From NCBI GenBank assembly GCA_029260935.1, contig JAJDCJ010000012.1:1-33314 (forward strand): a stretch of DNA of 33,314 nucleotides. Reading direction: 5' to 3'. Within the stretch, counting starts at the first letter, position 1; every line of letters starts with the position of its first letter. The stretch comes from Patescibacteria group bacterium. Its GTDB lineage: Bacteria; Patescibacteriota; Minisyncoccia; Phycocordibacterales; Phycocordibacteraceae. The notes below the pieces were generated by a model. The model was not told the origin of the DNA. It did not search any database and saw only the letters and a list, made by a program, of their open reading frames with translations. Below are positions 1 to 7,242 of this stretch, piece by piece. Made by a program: the position numbers and the translations under genes.

Positions 1-2
1 AA

Positions 3-932
3 TATATCCCGAATACGGTTATTTCTGGTTTTATAAACGGCGTGGCAATTTTACTGATGTATAAACAAATACAAAAGATATTCAATATTGATAGTGTTGC
101 CTTTTTCCAAAACTTCGTTGCAGGCGGCTTTGCGGTCACCCTTAGTACTGAAGCATATATTGCGCTCGGCACTGCGATTATTCTTCTCTCGTGGCGTAAA
201 ATAACGGCGCTACCACGTATGGGTTCAATAGGTAATTTTATTTCGGGCTCGCTTCTGGTGATGATCTTTGGTGGCGTATTGCAATTTTTCTACCACTTTA
301 ATATCCCAACTGTTTCAGTCACTCTTTCTTCACTGAAGAGTATTATTACCGCGCCATCATTTACATCACTTACCAGTGACCCTCTTGGTATTGCCGTACA
401 AGCAGTGGTTATTGCTTTTATTGTCCTTGTTTCCACACTGATTACGGCGCGTGCTCTTGACCCGAACATGTCGTCAGGTATTGAATTAAAAAATCAATCT
501 CTCGTAAACGCAGTGTCTGGACTTCTTGGGGGGTTCCCGACGAGTATTGGTTTTATTCGCACCACTATTCTAAAGAGAAACCACGCCACCTCTATACTGT
601 CAGGTACGTTAGTTGGAGTGTTTACACTTCTCATCACTTTTACCCTCTCGGGTTTTCTTGCTCTTATTCCGACAGCTATTTTCACCGGCATTCTTTTAAT
701 TGCCGGCTACCGCGCACTTGACTATAGTATTATCCCCGCACTCAGGCACGGAGAAAGTCACTATCTTGGGATTATTATATTTCTCTTGGCAACATACCTC
801 ACCTTTATCGGGCAATTAGCGCTTGCGGTTATTATAGGATCACTTCTCTGGAGAATGTGCATCTTTATTCCCCATCTACACCTCCCTGATCTACCTCACA
901 ACAAAAAAGGAAGTGTTGGCATTTCAGATTAA
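3..932 (+). CDS. SulP-type anion permease, 5'-truncated by window edge
   Basis: C-terminal part of a SulP/SLC26-like membrane permease, a family of inner-membrane anion transporters (sulfate, bicarbonate and others). The ORF track starts it at the GTG at 42, but the same frame is open back to base 3 and encodes family-like sequence (IPNTVISGFINGVA), so the real start lies upstream of the window. Visible are several hydrophobic segments and the conserved SulP stretch GGFPTSIGFIRTT followed by LIPTAIFTGILLIAGYRALD. The protein stops about 20 residues after the last membrane segment and has no STAS domain, which most SulP proteins carry at the C terminus. The substrate cannot be told from sequence. 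The family call is fairly secure. Confidence 0.82.
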   Translation, partial: YIPNTVISGFINGVAILLMYKQIQKIFNIDSVAFFQNFVAGGFAVTLSTEAYIALGTAIILLSWRKITALPRMGSIGNFISGSLLVMIFGGVLQFFYHFNIPTVSVTLSSLKSIITAPSFTSLTSDPLGIAVQAVVIAFIVLVSTLITARALDPNMSSGIELKNQSLVNAVSGLLGGFPTSIGFIRTTILKRNHATSILSGTLVGVFTLLITFTLSGFLALIPTAIFTGILLIAGYRALDYSIIPALRHGESHYLGIIIFLLATYLTFIGQLALAVIIGSLLWRMCIFIPHLHLPDLPHNKKGSVGISD

Positions 933-945
933 GTATGACGTGTAC

Positions 946-1245
946 CTACAATCCCCCGCGACTACTGAAAAAAGTCAGTGCATCAATTCCCGCTGATATA
1001 AGCCCAGCGCCAATCGCAACAATCGCAAAAATGTTGGCGCTGTGCGCAAGTCGGTTTGACGCGCGTTGTTGAAGTTCAGACTGTGCAACCTGCACTACTG
1101 GCCCGAGGCGCGATACGATGTCTTTATGAAACTCATGGTGCGCGATAGTATTATGCGCAAGTCTTATTACTTTGTGTAGCTCTTTTTCAGTCAGGTCAAT
1201 TGGGAACCCTTCAGGTATATCTTTTCTTTTGAAATCTATGATCAT
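946..1245 (-). CDS. Small C-terminally anchored membrane protein, function unknown
   Basis: A 99-residue protein not recognised as a named family. The first two thirds are soluble, with a His-rich helix (HNTIAHHEFHKDIV) and amphipathic segments. Residues about 69-90 (ANIFAIVAIGAGLISAGIDAL) form one likely membrane helix near the C terminus, so it is probably tail-anchored with its N-terminal part in the cytoplasm. It is the last gene of a minus-strand run, starting 15 nt after the DUF3179 gene stop, so it is probably co-transcribed. It converges with the SulP gene, with 13 nt between the stops. It is likely real because it is well spaced and fits the operon, but the function is open. Confidence 0.6.
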   Translation of the reverse strand: MIIDFKRKDIPEGFPIDLTEKELHKVIRLAHNTIAHHEFHKDIVSRLGPVVQVAQSELQQRASNRLAHSANIFAIVAIGAGLISAGIDALTFFSSRGGL

Positions 1246-1260
1246 AGTAATGTGGCGTTG

Positions 1261-2124
1261 CTACCCTGACCACACCTCAGTGTCCGGATGGAACGCCGCC
1301 CACGCAAACCAGAAAAGACCGAGACCTACTACTGCTGTACCCTTCTCGTCAACAATATCAACACTACGTGCTGTTTCGTCCCATGAAATGGTGAGTGCAA
1401 CGCCACCGACGGTATCTTTCAACTCGTGGCCTGAGTGTGCAAGAAGTGTTTTCCGTGGATATGCTTTAAATGCGCCATGTTGCTCAACTCCAATCACCCA
1501 CTCTTTCTTTGAAAGTCGCTCGTCGCTGTTTGCAACAGGAAAGAACGTGCTGTCACTTTCTGCATACCCACTGTACGGGCTTCGGGTATAGTCACGAGAA
1601 AATCCTGTTTTAGTGTCCAACACAAGTGTGTCAGGATGCGCCTTCTTCCATACACCGAGTGTAGTGTGTTGTGTGGGAATAGTTATCAATTCAGTACCTT
1701 TCATTTTTCCTGAAACACCTTTGCTCATTATTTGAGACCAGAGAGAGTCCGTGTTGCGGTCATACAAAAGAACATCGCTGTTAAACAAGAGCCCTGAGAC
1801 ACCAAACTCGGTGCGCGTACCATCAATGGTTGCCTCATAGGAAATACCACTGCCACATAATGGACAAAATGTTATTGCAACAGGGGCGTCTCCAAAAAAA
1901 TCGTTCACGATTTCGTGCCAATTCATAATGCCGATAGGGTATGCTTTGACAATCCCGTTATGCACGACACCGAGTACCTCGTCATCATCTCCATATGAAG
2001 TCTCACCCAACGCAACAAAAGAAGGATTGTCAATTGAAGGTATGCCGTCCTTCGGTGGACCACCGCTTAATACATCTCCTTCAGGGATAAGTGCGTCAGT
2101 TAAATCAAAGCCATTTTTTTGCAT
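1261..2124 (-). CDS. DUF3179 domain-containing protein
   Basis: A 287-residue member of the DUF3179 family, of unknown biochemical function. Family hallmarks are present: NWHEIVND, then CPLCGSG around residues 95-101, FGVSGLLFNSDVLLYDR, and SLWSQ. The CxxC pair could bind a metal or act as a redox pair, which is an inference. Family members are often exported, but no signal peptide is visible here: the frame upstream of the ATG reaches a stop after 12 codons with no better start, so the protein would be cytosolic or anchored through a partner. It follows the TlpA-like thioredoxin gene by 54 nt and precedes the small membrane protein by 15 nt. Placement beside a thioredoxin fits a redox-linked role for CPLC. 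Confidence 0.85.
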   Translation of the reverse strand: MQKNGFDLTDALIPEGDVLSGGPPKDGIPSIDNPSFVALGETSYGDDDEVLGVVHNGIVKAYPIGIMNWHEIVNDFFGDAPVAITFCPLCGSGISYEATIDGTRTEFGVSGLLFNSDVLLYDRNTDSLWSQIMSKGVSGKMKGTELITIPTQHTTLGVWKKAHPDTLVLDTKTGFSRDYTRSPYSGYAESDSTFFPVANSDERLSKKEWVIGVEQHGAFKAYPRKTLLAHSGHELKDTVGGVALTISWDETARSVDIVDEKGTAVVGLGLFWFAWAAFHPDTEVWSG

Positions 2125-2178
2125 ATGTTTTTTAGTTAGTGTGTTCTTACTTTCAGTATATCAAATGCCCTGGAACCC

Positions 2179-2670
2179 TTAAGCAACACCGAGATATGTA
2201 TTTACTGTCGTCGCATCAATATGGAAATCGTTAAATACCACCCGATGTTTTTCGTCCAGAATAATAAACCACGGCGTTCCCCCTGAGTGATAATGGTACA
2301 TAATACTTGAGCGGTTTCCTGTTGTTTCATCTCCTACGTCGTGTCCAAACGGGATGTGTAAGTTGTACTGTTTTTTTGTTTCCAGCATTTTCTCATACGT
2401 GTTTGATTCAAACCCCTCAAACACTGTTTGTGCTGCCAGAAACACAATATCGTCATGGTTTTTGTATTTCTCTACTAGTTTCTGTAGTGTTGGGAGCCCA
2501 CGACTGTGGCACCCTGGACACCAGCTCTGAAATCCATAGAGCACTACTTTCTTTCCTTCGTAGTCAGACAAATGCACCGGGGCTCTTTCTGTACCATTCT
2601 CATCAACCCACCGTGCAACGTTAAGTTCAGGAGCATCGCTCCCTACAATACCAAAATTATTCATAGACAC
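2179..2670 (-). CDS. TlpA/ResA-like thioredoxin-fold protein
   Basis: A 163-residue thioredoxin-fold protein of the TlpA/redoxin type. The active site is SWCPGC (Cys51 and Cys54) after the strand KKVVLYGFQ, and the cis-proline region is GTPWF at 131-135, the expected distance downstream. These features indicate a thiol:disulfide oxidoreductase or a redoxin-like peroxidase. Unlike most TlpA or ResA proteins it has no N-terminal membrane anchor or signal peptide, so a cytosolic reductase is more likely than a cytochrome c maturation factor, and no cytochrome genes are in the window. It lies 26 nt after the RraA-like gene and 54 nt before DUF3179 in a same-strand run. The partner is unknown. Confidence 0.82.
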   Translation of the reverse strand: MSMNNFGIVGSDAPELNVARWVDENGTERAPVHLSDYEGKKVVLYGFQSWCPGCHSRGLPTLQKLVEKYKNHDDIVFLAAQTVFEGFESNTYEKMLETKKQYNLHIPFGHDVGDETTGNRSSIMYHYHSGGTPWFIILDEKHRVVFNDFHIDATTVNTYLGVA

Positions 2671-2696
2671 TCTCTGTTAGTTTAATAAATAAAACT

Positions 2697-3476
2697 CTAC
2701 GCAACACCAACGTCGTGTTTTTTATACAACTCAATTTGTCTCTCAGTAAGGTTGCTGGTGCTTAGAAACTCTTTACGTACTGCAGGGTCCGATGCATTTA
2801 CACGAAGTTTCTTGTCTGCTTTTGCTTCTTCCCTTTTTCGCGTTATAAAGTTATTTAGTGTGGTGTATACAATTCCAACTTCAAGCGAAACCTTAATATG
2901 ATCTTCAGGAATAACGAGAATTGCATTTTTGTCACCAAAAATATAATCACCCGGCCGCACCAAGACACCATGTACTGAAATAGGCACATTCACATCACTT
3001 GGGTAAAGCGCCGAGTATGTTCCTGACTGTACCGTCCAGTCAGCGCACGCCGTTTTCATATCGTAGGTTTCTGCATATCGTTCAAACTCACCTTTGTCAC
3101 GGAGTGCGCCGTCAGTCACTAACCCCACCGCATTGCGCGCTGCAAGTTCCGACATACGTGTACCGCCCCCTATTGCGCTGTGATTATATCCTGACGCATC
3201 AACCACTAAAACACTCTCTTTACCACACAGAGAAATGGCGTGTCCTAATGGACCATCTACTTTTCCATCTTTTTGTGAGTGTTCATTTACTTCTTTTATA
3301 TGGTCAGTACGTGCAGGAAGTGAACGGAGTGTAACGGCGCGACCAAAAAACTGTCCATCGCCAATATAGTGGAGCCCATTGATTACCTTTTGGCTTTGCT
3401 TGCCCACAATAGAGGCAAGTGCATCATAGGTGTCAGCCGGTGTAGTTTCTTTTGCTAAATCAAATACATTGTGCAT
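2697..3476 (-). CDS. RraA-family protein (HMG/CHA aldolase-like)
   Basis: A 259-residue member of the RraA / class II pyruvate aldolase-like family. It contains the characteristic block SAIGGGTRMSELAARNAVG followed by VTDGALRD, where the Arg-Asp pair matches the metal and substrate site of 4-hydroxy-4-methyl-2-oxoglutarate aldolases, and then VHGVLVRPGDYIFGD. The family includes true aldolases and the RNase E inhibitor RraA. The latter role is unlikely because no RNase E is seen and an RNase J is encoded here. It has a C-terminal extension of about 60 charged residues beyond the core. It starts 10 nt after the BCAT gene stop, so it is probably translated from the same mRNA. The physiological substrate is not determinable. 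Confidence 0.8.
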   Translation of the reverse strand: MHNVFDLAKETTPADTYDALASIVGKQSQKVINGLHYIGDGQFFGRAVTLRSLPARTDHIKEVNEHSQKDGKVDGPLGHAISLCGKESVLVVDASGYNHSAIGGGTRMSELAARNAVGLVTDGALRDKGEFERYAETYDMKTACADWTVQSGTYSALYPSDVNVPISVHGVLVRPGDYIFGDKNAILVIPEDHIKVSLEVGIVYTTLNNFITRKREEAKADKKLRVNASDPAVRKEFLSTSNLTERQIELYKKHDVGVA

Positions 3477-3486
3477 ATTATTTTTT

Positions 3487-4428
3487 TTAATTAACGTATG
3501 TCAACCACTGCTCATACCCTGGAAGAGTCCCGGACGTTACTTTTCCATAAAGGTCAGTTAGTTTCTGTGTAACGTCTCCTATTTTTCCATTACTAATTTG
3601 TGTGCCATCAATTTCAACTACAGGGTCAATTTCAGCAGCGGTTCCTGAAAGGAATATTTCATCTCCGCTGCGCAGATCTTCGGGACTCATTACAACTTCG
3701 TGAGTTTTCATACCAAGTTCCTTTTCCGCAAGCTCCAGCAATGTTTTACGCGTAATACCTTTCAGAATATATCCTGTTTTTGGCGTATACAACTCGCCGT
3801 CTTTTACATAAAAAACGTTAGAGCTTGAAGCTTCCGCAACGTTGCCATTGATGTCAAGCATAATTGCCTCGTCAGCGCCTTTTTTGTTTGCAAACAAGTG
3901 ATTGTAGTGTGGGTTGGTGTAGTAACCCGCTATTTTTGCTTCAACGTCTCCTGACTTTGGAGAAATACGTTCTACTTCAGAAGTAACTACCTTCAGCTCT
4001 TTTGTTGCACGATATTGACCAAGCGGTTGAAAAATAATAGTGACATCGGTTGCGTCAGTTGCGGCCAACGTAATTCGTGAAGAAACACCAAATTGAATCT
4101 GTGGGCGCAGATAGCCATGTGCATGTCCTGACGCACGCACTACTTCTTTATGCGCCTCAACAAACTCGTGTCGAGAGTATGGCAGTTTCATACCAAATGA
4201 TTTTGCAGATAGGTCAAGGCGATCAAGGTGATCTGTAAGATGAAAAATTGCGGTTCCTTTTGGTGTTTCGTATACGCGGACACCTTCAAATACACCAGAG
4301 CCGTAACTGATCACATGTGAAAAGATGTGAATGTAAGCATTTTTCCAGTCCACAATTTTCCCATTTATCCAAACGGGCGTCTGAGATGCCTCAGGGACCA
4401 CTGATAAATCTTGCATAATTTTATACAT
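3487..4428 (-). CDS. ilvE: Branched-chain amino acid aminotransferase (class IV PLP enzyme)
   Basis: A 313-residue class IV aminotransferase that interconverts branched-chain amino acids and their 2-oxo acids using PLP and glutamate/2-oxoglutarate. Seen: VWINGKIVDW at the N terminus, YGSGVFEGVRVYE, the PLP lysine as Lys165 in EAKIAGYY, DEAIMLDINGNVAEASSSNVFYVKDG, and LKGITRKTLLELA, all in IlvE order and spacing. The length is normal for the family. An in-frame ATG at codon 5 is an alternative start. It heads the run BCAT, RraA-like, thioredoxin, DUF3179, small membrane protein, with a 104-nt gap to tsaC upstream. A D-amino-acid or aminodeoxychorismate-lyase paralogue is less likely given the IlvE-like motifs. 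Confidence 0.9.
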   Translation of the reverse strand: MYKIMQDLSVVPEASQTPVWINGKIVDWKNAYIHIFSHVISYGSGVFEGVRVYETPKGTAIFHLTDHLDRLDLSAKSFGMKLPYSRHEFVEAHKEVVRASGHAHGYLRPQIQFGVSSRITLAATDATDVTIIFQPLGQYRATKELKVVTSEVERISPKSGDVEAKIAGYYTNPHYNHLFANKKGADEAIMLDINGNVAEASSSNVFYVKDGELYTPKTGYILKGITRKTLLELAEKELGMKTHEVVMSPEDLRSGDEIFLSGTAAEIDPVVEIDGTQISNGKIGDVTQKLTDLYGKVTSGTLPGYEQWLTYVN

Positions 4429-4532
4429 TAGTTTTTTTAATGAGAAACCCTGCCCCGTACGGCAATGTCAGTACCTTAAATAATATCATATCCATAAACT
4501 CAACAGTCAAAAAAACACCTGTCAAACTAAAA

Positions 4533-5093
4533 CTAAATAATGATATTTGAAGAAGAAATTGCTCCTTCTCTAAGTATTATTGGTTTCTCACCACGTGCGT
4601 CTACCACCGTTGAGGGTGTGTTGAGTGGAAGTTCTCCCCCGTCAATGACCCTAGAAATCATCCCTGCCTTTTCACCGAACTGTGTAAGAATTTTCTCAAC
4701 GGTGTTCTCTGGGAGCATACCGGAAACATTGGCACTTGTTGCGGTAATTGGTTTTCCTATTTTTTGTATCAAAGCAAGTGCCTGAGGGTGGTTTGGAATG
4801 CGCACCCCCACTGACCCATCACTACCCACCACCCCCTTTGTGCGAATCCCGGGATTCGCACAAAGGATGAGGGTGAGTTTGCCAGGAAGGAACTTTTTTG
4901 CAAGTTTGCGCGCAAGTGCTGTTACTTGGGCATACTGTTCAAGCATTTCCAGTGAATCAACTGCAATAGAAATAGGTTTTTTATCATCCCTCCCTTTCAG
5001 CTCCTGCAAACGCAAAACGGCCTCAGGGTTCGTTGCGTCAACCCCAAGACCGTAAAGTGTATCCGTTGGATAGAGTATTATGTCATTATTCAC
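4533..5093 (-). CDS. tsaC: L-threonylcarbamoyladenylate synthase (YrdC/Sua5 domain)
   Basis: A 186-residue YrdC-domain protein that makes threonylcarbamoyl-AMP from threonine, bicarbonate and ATP, the first step of tRNA t6A37 synthesis. Seen: YPTDTLYGLGVDA, the basic motif KGRDDKKPI, PGKLTLIL, GVRIPNHP, ITATSANVSG and PSTVVD. The length matches TsaC rather than the longer Sua5. The start is GTG at 5093-5091, and the preceding gene's TGA overlaps it as GTGA, implying translational coupling. The region LILCANPGIRTKG is encoded by a perfect 32-bp palindrome in a loop that is variable in the family. The second-step gene tsaD lies about 0.9 kb away on the other strand. Confidence 0.93.
   Translation of the reverse strand: MNNDIILYPTDTLYGLGVDATNPEAVLRLQELKGRDDKKPISIAVDSLEMLEQYAQVTALARKLAKKFLPGKLTLILCANPGIRTKGVVGSDGSVGVRIPNHPQALALIQKIGKPITATSANVSGMLPENTVEKILTQFGEKAGMISRVIDGGELPLNTPSTVVDARGEKPIILREGAISSSNIII
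4835..4866. repeat. Perfect 32-bp palindrome inside tsaC
   Basis: Left half CCTTTGTGCGAATCCC is followed immediately by its exact reverse complement, with no spacer. It is in frame and encodes part of the variable loop between the LTLIL strand and the GVRIP motif of TsaC. A 16-bp perfect self-complement in a coding region is far beyond chance and resembles the other in-gene palindromes in tsaD and valS. Confidence 0.9.
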
Positions 5094-5275
5094 TTTTTAC
5101 GTTTTAACTTTCTATTATTTTCTTTGATCTTTAAACGATTTCTCTTTTTTATATATTCTTTCTCTTCTCTCTCAGAAAGTGGGCTTGGCTCAAAAACATC
5201 TCCCGAACCGCGTTTTTTTTCTAACTCTTCCGCTCTTTTCTTTGTGCTCTGCACAAGCATTTTCTCAAACGACAT
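5090..5275 (-). CDS. Small highly basic protein, function unknown
   Basis: A 61-residue protein dominated by Lys, Arg and Glu, with a central FEPSPLSEREEKEYIKKR segment and a Lys/Arg-rich C-terminal tail. It is probably helical, with no membrane segment and no recognised domain. Its TGA stop overlaps the GTG start of tsaC by one base in the GTGA arrangement, which strongly supports both reading frames and suggests it is co-translated with tsaC. It might bind RNA, given its charge and position beside a tRNA-modification gene, but that is only inference. Confidence 0.6.
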   Translation of the reverse strand: MSFEKMLVQSTKKRAEELEKKRGSGDVFEPSPLSEREEKEYIKKRNRLKIKENNRKLKRKK

Positions 5276-5332
5276 ATTATATTTAATTACTTATTGAAAA
5301 TAAAGCAGAGAGATGTTTTATCTCTTATCCGA

Positions 5333-5497
5333 CTACATTTTTCTTCCAGCAGGTCTTGCACCACCTTTTTTATATGGACCGCCAGGTATATCTTTTGCCC
5401 TCTCATTCTGCTCTGTGATTTTTCGAGCGCGGTTTCTTCGCTCAGCTGTTTCCTCTTCAGAAGGGTTGTATGATACGCTATAGTTTTCCTTTTTCAT
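5333..5497 (-). CDS. Mini basic protein with GPYKKGGA tail
   Basis: A 54-residue protein starting at the ATG at 5497. The ORF track extends it to 5548, but those 17 codons (MWFFQYCFSCF...) fall inside a transcription terminator hairpin, so the inner ATG is preferred. The sequence is charged (EEETAERRNRARKITEQNERAKD) and ends in IPGGPYKKGGARPAGRKM. The neighbouring 41-residue gene has a similar tail (TGPKKGGAGHNPKH), so the two look like members of one mini-protein family. No function is assigned. Confidence 0.5.
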   Translation of the reverse strand: MKKENYSVSYNPSEEETAERRNRARKITEQNERAKDIPGGPYKKGGARPAGRKM

Positions 5498-5536
5498 ATA
5501 TTTAAAATAGCACACAAAGCAAGAAAAGCAATATTG

Positions 5537-5566
5537 AAAAAACCACACCGTGTGGTGTGGTTTTTT
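5537..5566. terminator. Bidirectional intrinsic terminator
   Basis: AAAAAACCACAC, a 6-nt loop, then GTGTGGTTTTTT: a 12-bp perfect stem with A/T tracts on both sides, so it can end transcription either way. It separates the 41-residue mini-gene from the 54-residue mini-gene on the minus strand. Confidence 0.85.
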
Positions 5567-5580
5567 ACTAAGAAACGAGA

Positions 5581-5706
5581 CTAGTGTTTTGGATTGTGTC
5601 CGGCACCGCCTTTTTTTGGACCAGTGTTCCCTTCTCTTTCTTTGTTTGACTCCTTAATTATCGGTGTTCTTTTTTTCCCAAAAGAAAGCTCAAGATTCTT
5701 GAACAT
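5581..5706 (-). CDS. 41-residue basic mini-protein (below ORF-track cutoff)
   Basis: Minus-strand frame from the ATG at 5706 to the TAG at 5581, with translation beginning MFKNLELSFGKKRTP and ending GPKKGGAGHNPKH. It is too short for the supplied track. Support comes from the tail motif GPxKKGGA shared with the next downstream mini-gene (GGPYKKGGARP), the correct placement of a terminator just after its stop, and the absence of a competing frame. It is strongly basic with a flexible Gly/Pro-rich C terminus. Function unknown. Nucleic-acid binding is possible but unproven. Confidence 0.5.
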   Translation of the reverse strand: MFKNLELSFGKKRTPIIKESNKEREGNTGPKKGGAGHNPKH

Positions 5707-5825
5707 AAAATACTTCGTGTATTAACTATTAATACTGAGATAGATTATACTCTTTATATTTCATATGTCAAGTGTCTCTATTATATCGAAATAACCCACT
5801 ATATATGGCACAATTGGTTTTGTAC

Positions 5826-5898
5826 GCGCGGTTAGCTCAGCTGGTAGAGCGCCTCATTGACGTTGAGGATGTCGGGGATTCGAGTTCCTCACCGCGCA
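5826..5898 (+). tRNA. tRNA-Val (GAC)
   Basis: A 73-nt cloverleaf: acceptor GCGCGGT/ACCGCGC, D arm GCTC...GAGC, anticodon stem CCTCA/TGAGG with loop TTGACGT (anticodon GAC, valine), T arm GGGGA/TCCTC with TTCGAGT loop, discriminator A. The 3' CCA is not encoded (CAC follows). Unlike the other three tRNAs here, no downstream copy of its 3' end was found. The 70-residue ORF drawn over it is a shadow. Confidence 0.95.
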
Positions 5899-5943
5899 CA
5901 CGGCAAAAAAGGCACACTGCTTTGCCTTTTTGTGCACGTGTGC
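5895..5943 (+). terminator. Hairpin terminator downstream of tRNA-Val
   Basis: GCACACGGCAAAAAAGGCA, a short loop, then TGCCTTTTTG TGCACGTGTGC: a long imperfect stem with a T5 run, overlapping the last bases of the tRNA acceptor strand. Probably ends the tRNA transcript before tsaD. The T-run is inside the stem, so strength is uncertain. Confidence 0.55.
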
Positions 5944-5980
5944 GGGGCGCCACCAAAAAAAATACCCAGAGTCAAAAGTT

Positions 5981-7183
5981 ATGAAAATCCTATCCATAGA
6001 AACATCGTGCGACGAAACCGCGGTTTCAGTTATTGAAGCGTCAAACGATCATACACACCCTGCCTACACTATTTTAGGGGATGCACTCTATTCGCAAGCC
6101 ACACTTCATGCGAAATACGGTGGCGTCTACCCAACACTGGCAAAACGCGAACACCAAAAAAACCTTGTGCCACTAACCATTAACTCACTTACGAGCGCCA
6201 CCCTCTATACAAAAGCAGCACCTACTATGATTAATCATAGTAGGTTGGAGAAGGGTGTAGAGAACGTGCGAGAAGAAGAATTTAAAAAAGATATTCTAGA
6301 CTTCCTCAAAACAATACAAAAGCCCGATATTGACCTTATCGCGGTAACCCATGGCCCCGGACTTGAGCCAGCACTCTGGACTGGCGTTTCTTTTGCGCAC
6401 GCACTGAGCCATGCGTGGAATATTCCCCTTACCGGCATTAACCACATGGAAGGACATATTACTGCGGCTTTAGTAAGGAAAAATAAAACGACTGACAAAA
6501 ACCTAAAAGCTATCACCTATACTATTTCACCTGTTGCCCTCCCTATTCTTTCACTTCTTATTTCAGGCGGGCACACTGAACTGGTTTTGATGAAAGAGTG
6601 GTTTAAATATGAGCTAGTGGGACGGACACGAGATGACGCGGTGGGAGAAGCGTTTGATAAGGTGGCACGTCTCCTCGGACTACCCTACCCTGGAGGACCT
6701 GAAGTGAGTCGTTTAGCGCAATTGGCACGAGATAAAGGAACAGTACACGACATAACACTTCCCCGCCCCATGATTCATGAAAACAGTTGTGACTTCTCTT
6801 TTTCTGGTTTAAAAACAGCAGTGTTGTATACACTAAAAGATAAAAAAGAACTTTCGGAAAATGAAAAAGTGAATATGGCACAAGAGTTTGAAGACGCGGT
6901 GCGTGACGTACTCGTCACCAAAACAAAACGCGCACTAGAATTTCACCACCCTAAGACATTAGTGGTAGGAGGCGGAGTTTCCGCAAATACACACATTAGA
7001 AAAGGGTTAGAAACTCTTATTGATGAAAGTTTCCCCGACACTTCCCTACACTATCCAGAACATGGTCTGACTGGCGATAATGCGGTGATGATTGCCACAG
7101 CCGCATACGTACGAGAAATTCATAACGCAACGGTCACTTCAGAAAAACTAGAGGCACACGGCTCACTGTCCCTCGTTCAATAA
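5981..7183 (+). CDS. tsaD: tRNA N6-adenosine threonylcarbamoyltransferase
   Basis: A 400-residue TsaD/Kae1/Gcp ATPase-fold protein that transfers the threonylcarbamoyl group to A37 of ANN-decoding tRNAs. The start is set at the ATG at 5981 (MKILSIETSCDETA is the canonical N terminus). The track's 5930 start adds a spurious 17 residues. Seen: KREHQKN, HGPGLEPALWTG, HMEGH with metal ligands His155 and His159, SGGHTEL, DDAVGEAFDKVARLLG, FSFSGLKTA and GDNAVMIA. It is about 60 residues longer than usual, with one insert at about 73-105 containing a perfect palindrome and a second at about 165-190 between HMEGH and SGGHTEL. tsaC lies nearby on the opposite strand. TsaB and TsaE are not in the window. 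Confidence 0.96.
   Translation: MKILSIETSCDETAVSVIEASNDHTHPAYTILGDALYSQATLHAKYGGVYPTLAKREHQKNLVPLTINSLTSATLYTKAAPTMINHSRLEKGVENVREEEFKKDILDFLKTIQKPDIDLIAVTHGPGLEPALWTGVSFAHALSHAWNIPLTGINHMEGHITAALVRKNKTTDKNLKAITYTISPVALPILSLLISGGHTELVLMKEWFKYELVGRTRDDAVGEAFDKVARLLGLPYPGGPEVSRLAQLARDKGTVHDITLPRPMIHENSCDFSFSGLKTAVLYTLKDKKELSENEKVNMAQEFEDAVRDVLVTKTKRALEFHHPKTLVVGGGVSANTHIRKGLETLIDESFPDTSLHYPEHGLTGDNAVMIATAAYVREIHNATVTSEKLEAHGSLSLVQ
6220..6245. repeat. Perfect 26-bp palindrome inside tsaD, copy 1 of 2
   Basis: Half-site ACCTACTATGATT followed directly by its reverse complement. It reads in frame as PTMINHSR within an insert of TsaD not present in typical family members. An identical 26-bp copy lies at 24415-24440 in an intergenic region, with similarity ending exactly at the palindrome edges, which suggests it moves or is copied as a unit. 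Confidence 0.92.
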
Positions 7184-7230
7184 CTCCCCAGTAAGGCGGT
7201 ATCTTTATGGTGATTTACTGCCAATGAGGG

Positions 7231-7236
7231 TATTAT
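7231..7236 (+). promoter_or_regulatory. -10 element of valS, probable leaderless start
   Basis: TATTAT lies six bases before the valS ATG (TATTATAGAAAAATG), so transcription would begin at or next to the start codon. No Shine-Dalgarno sequence is visible. No convincing -35 was found. Confidence 0.5.
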
Positions 7237-7242
7237 AGAAAA

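Noticed and set aside
5772-5984. 70-residue plus-strand ORF
   Set aside because: It runs through the tRNA-Val gene and its terminator. Its translation is the tRNA read as protein.
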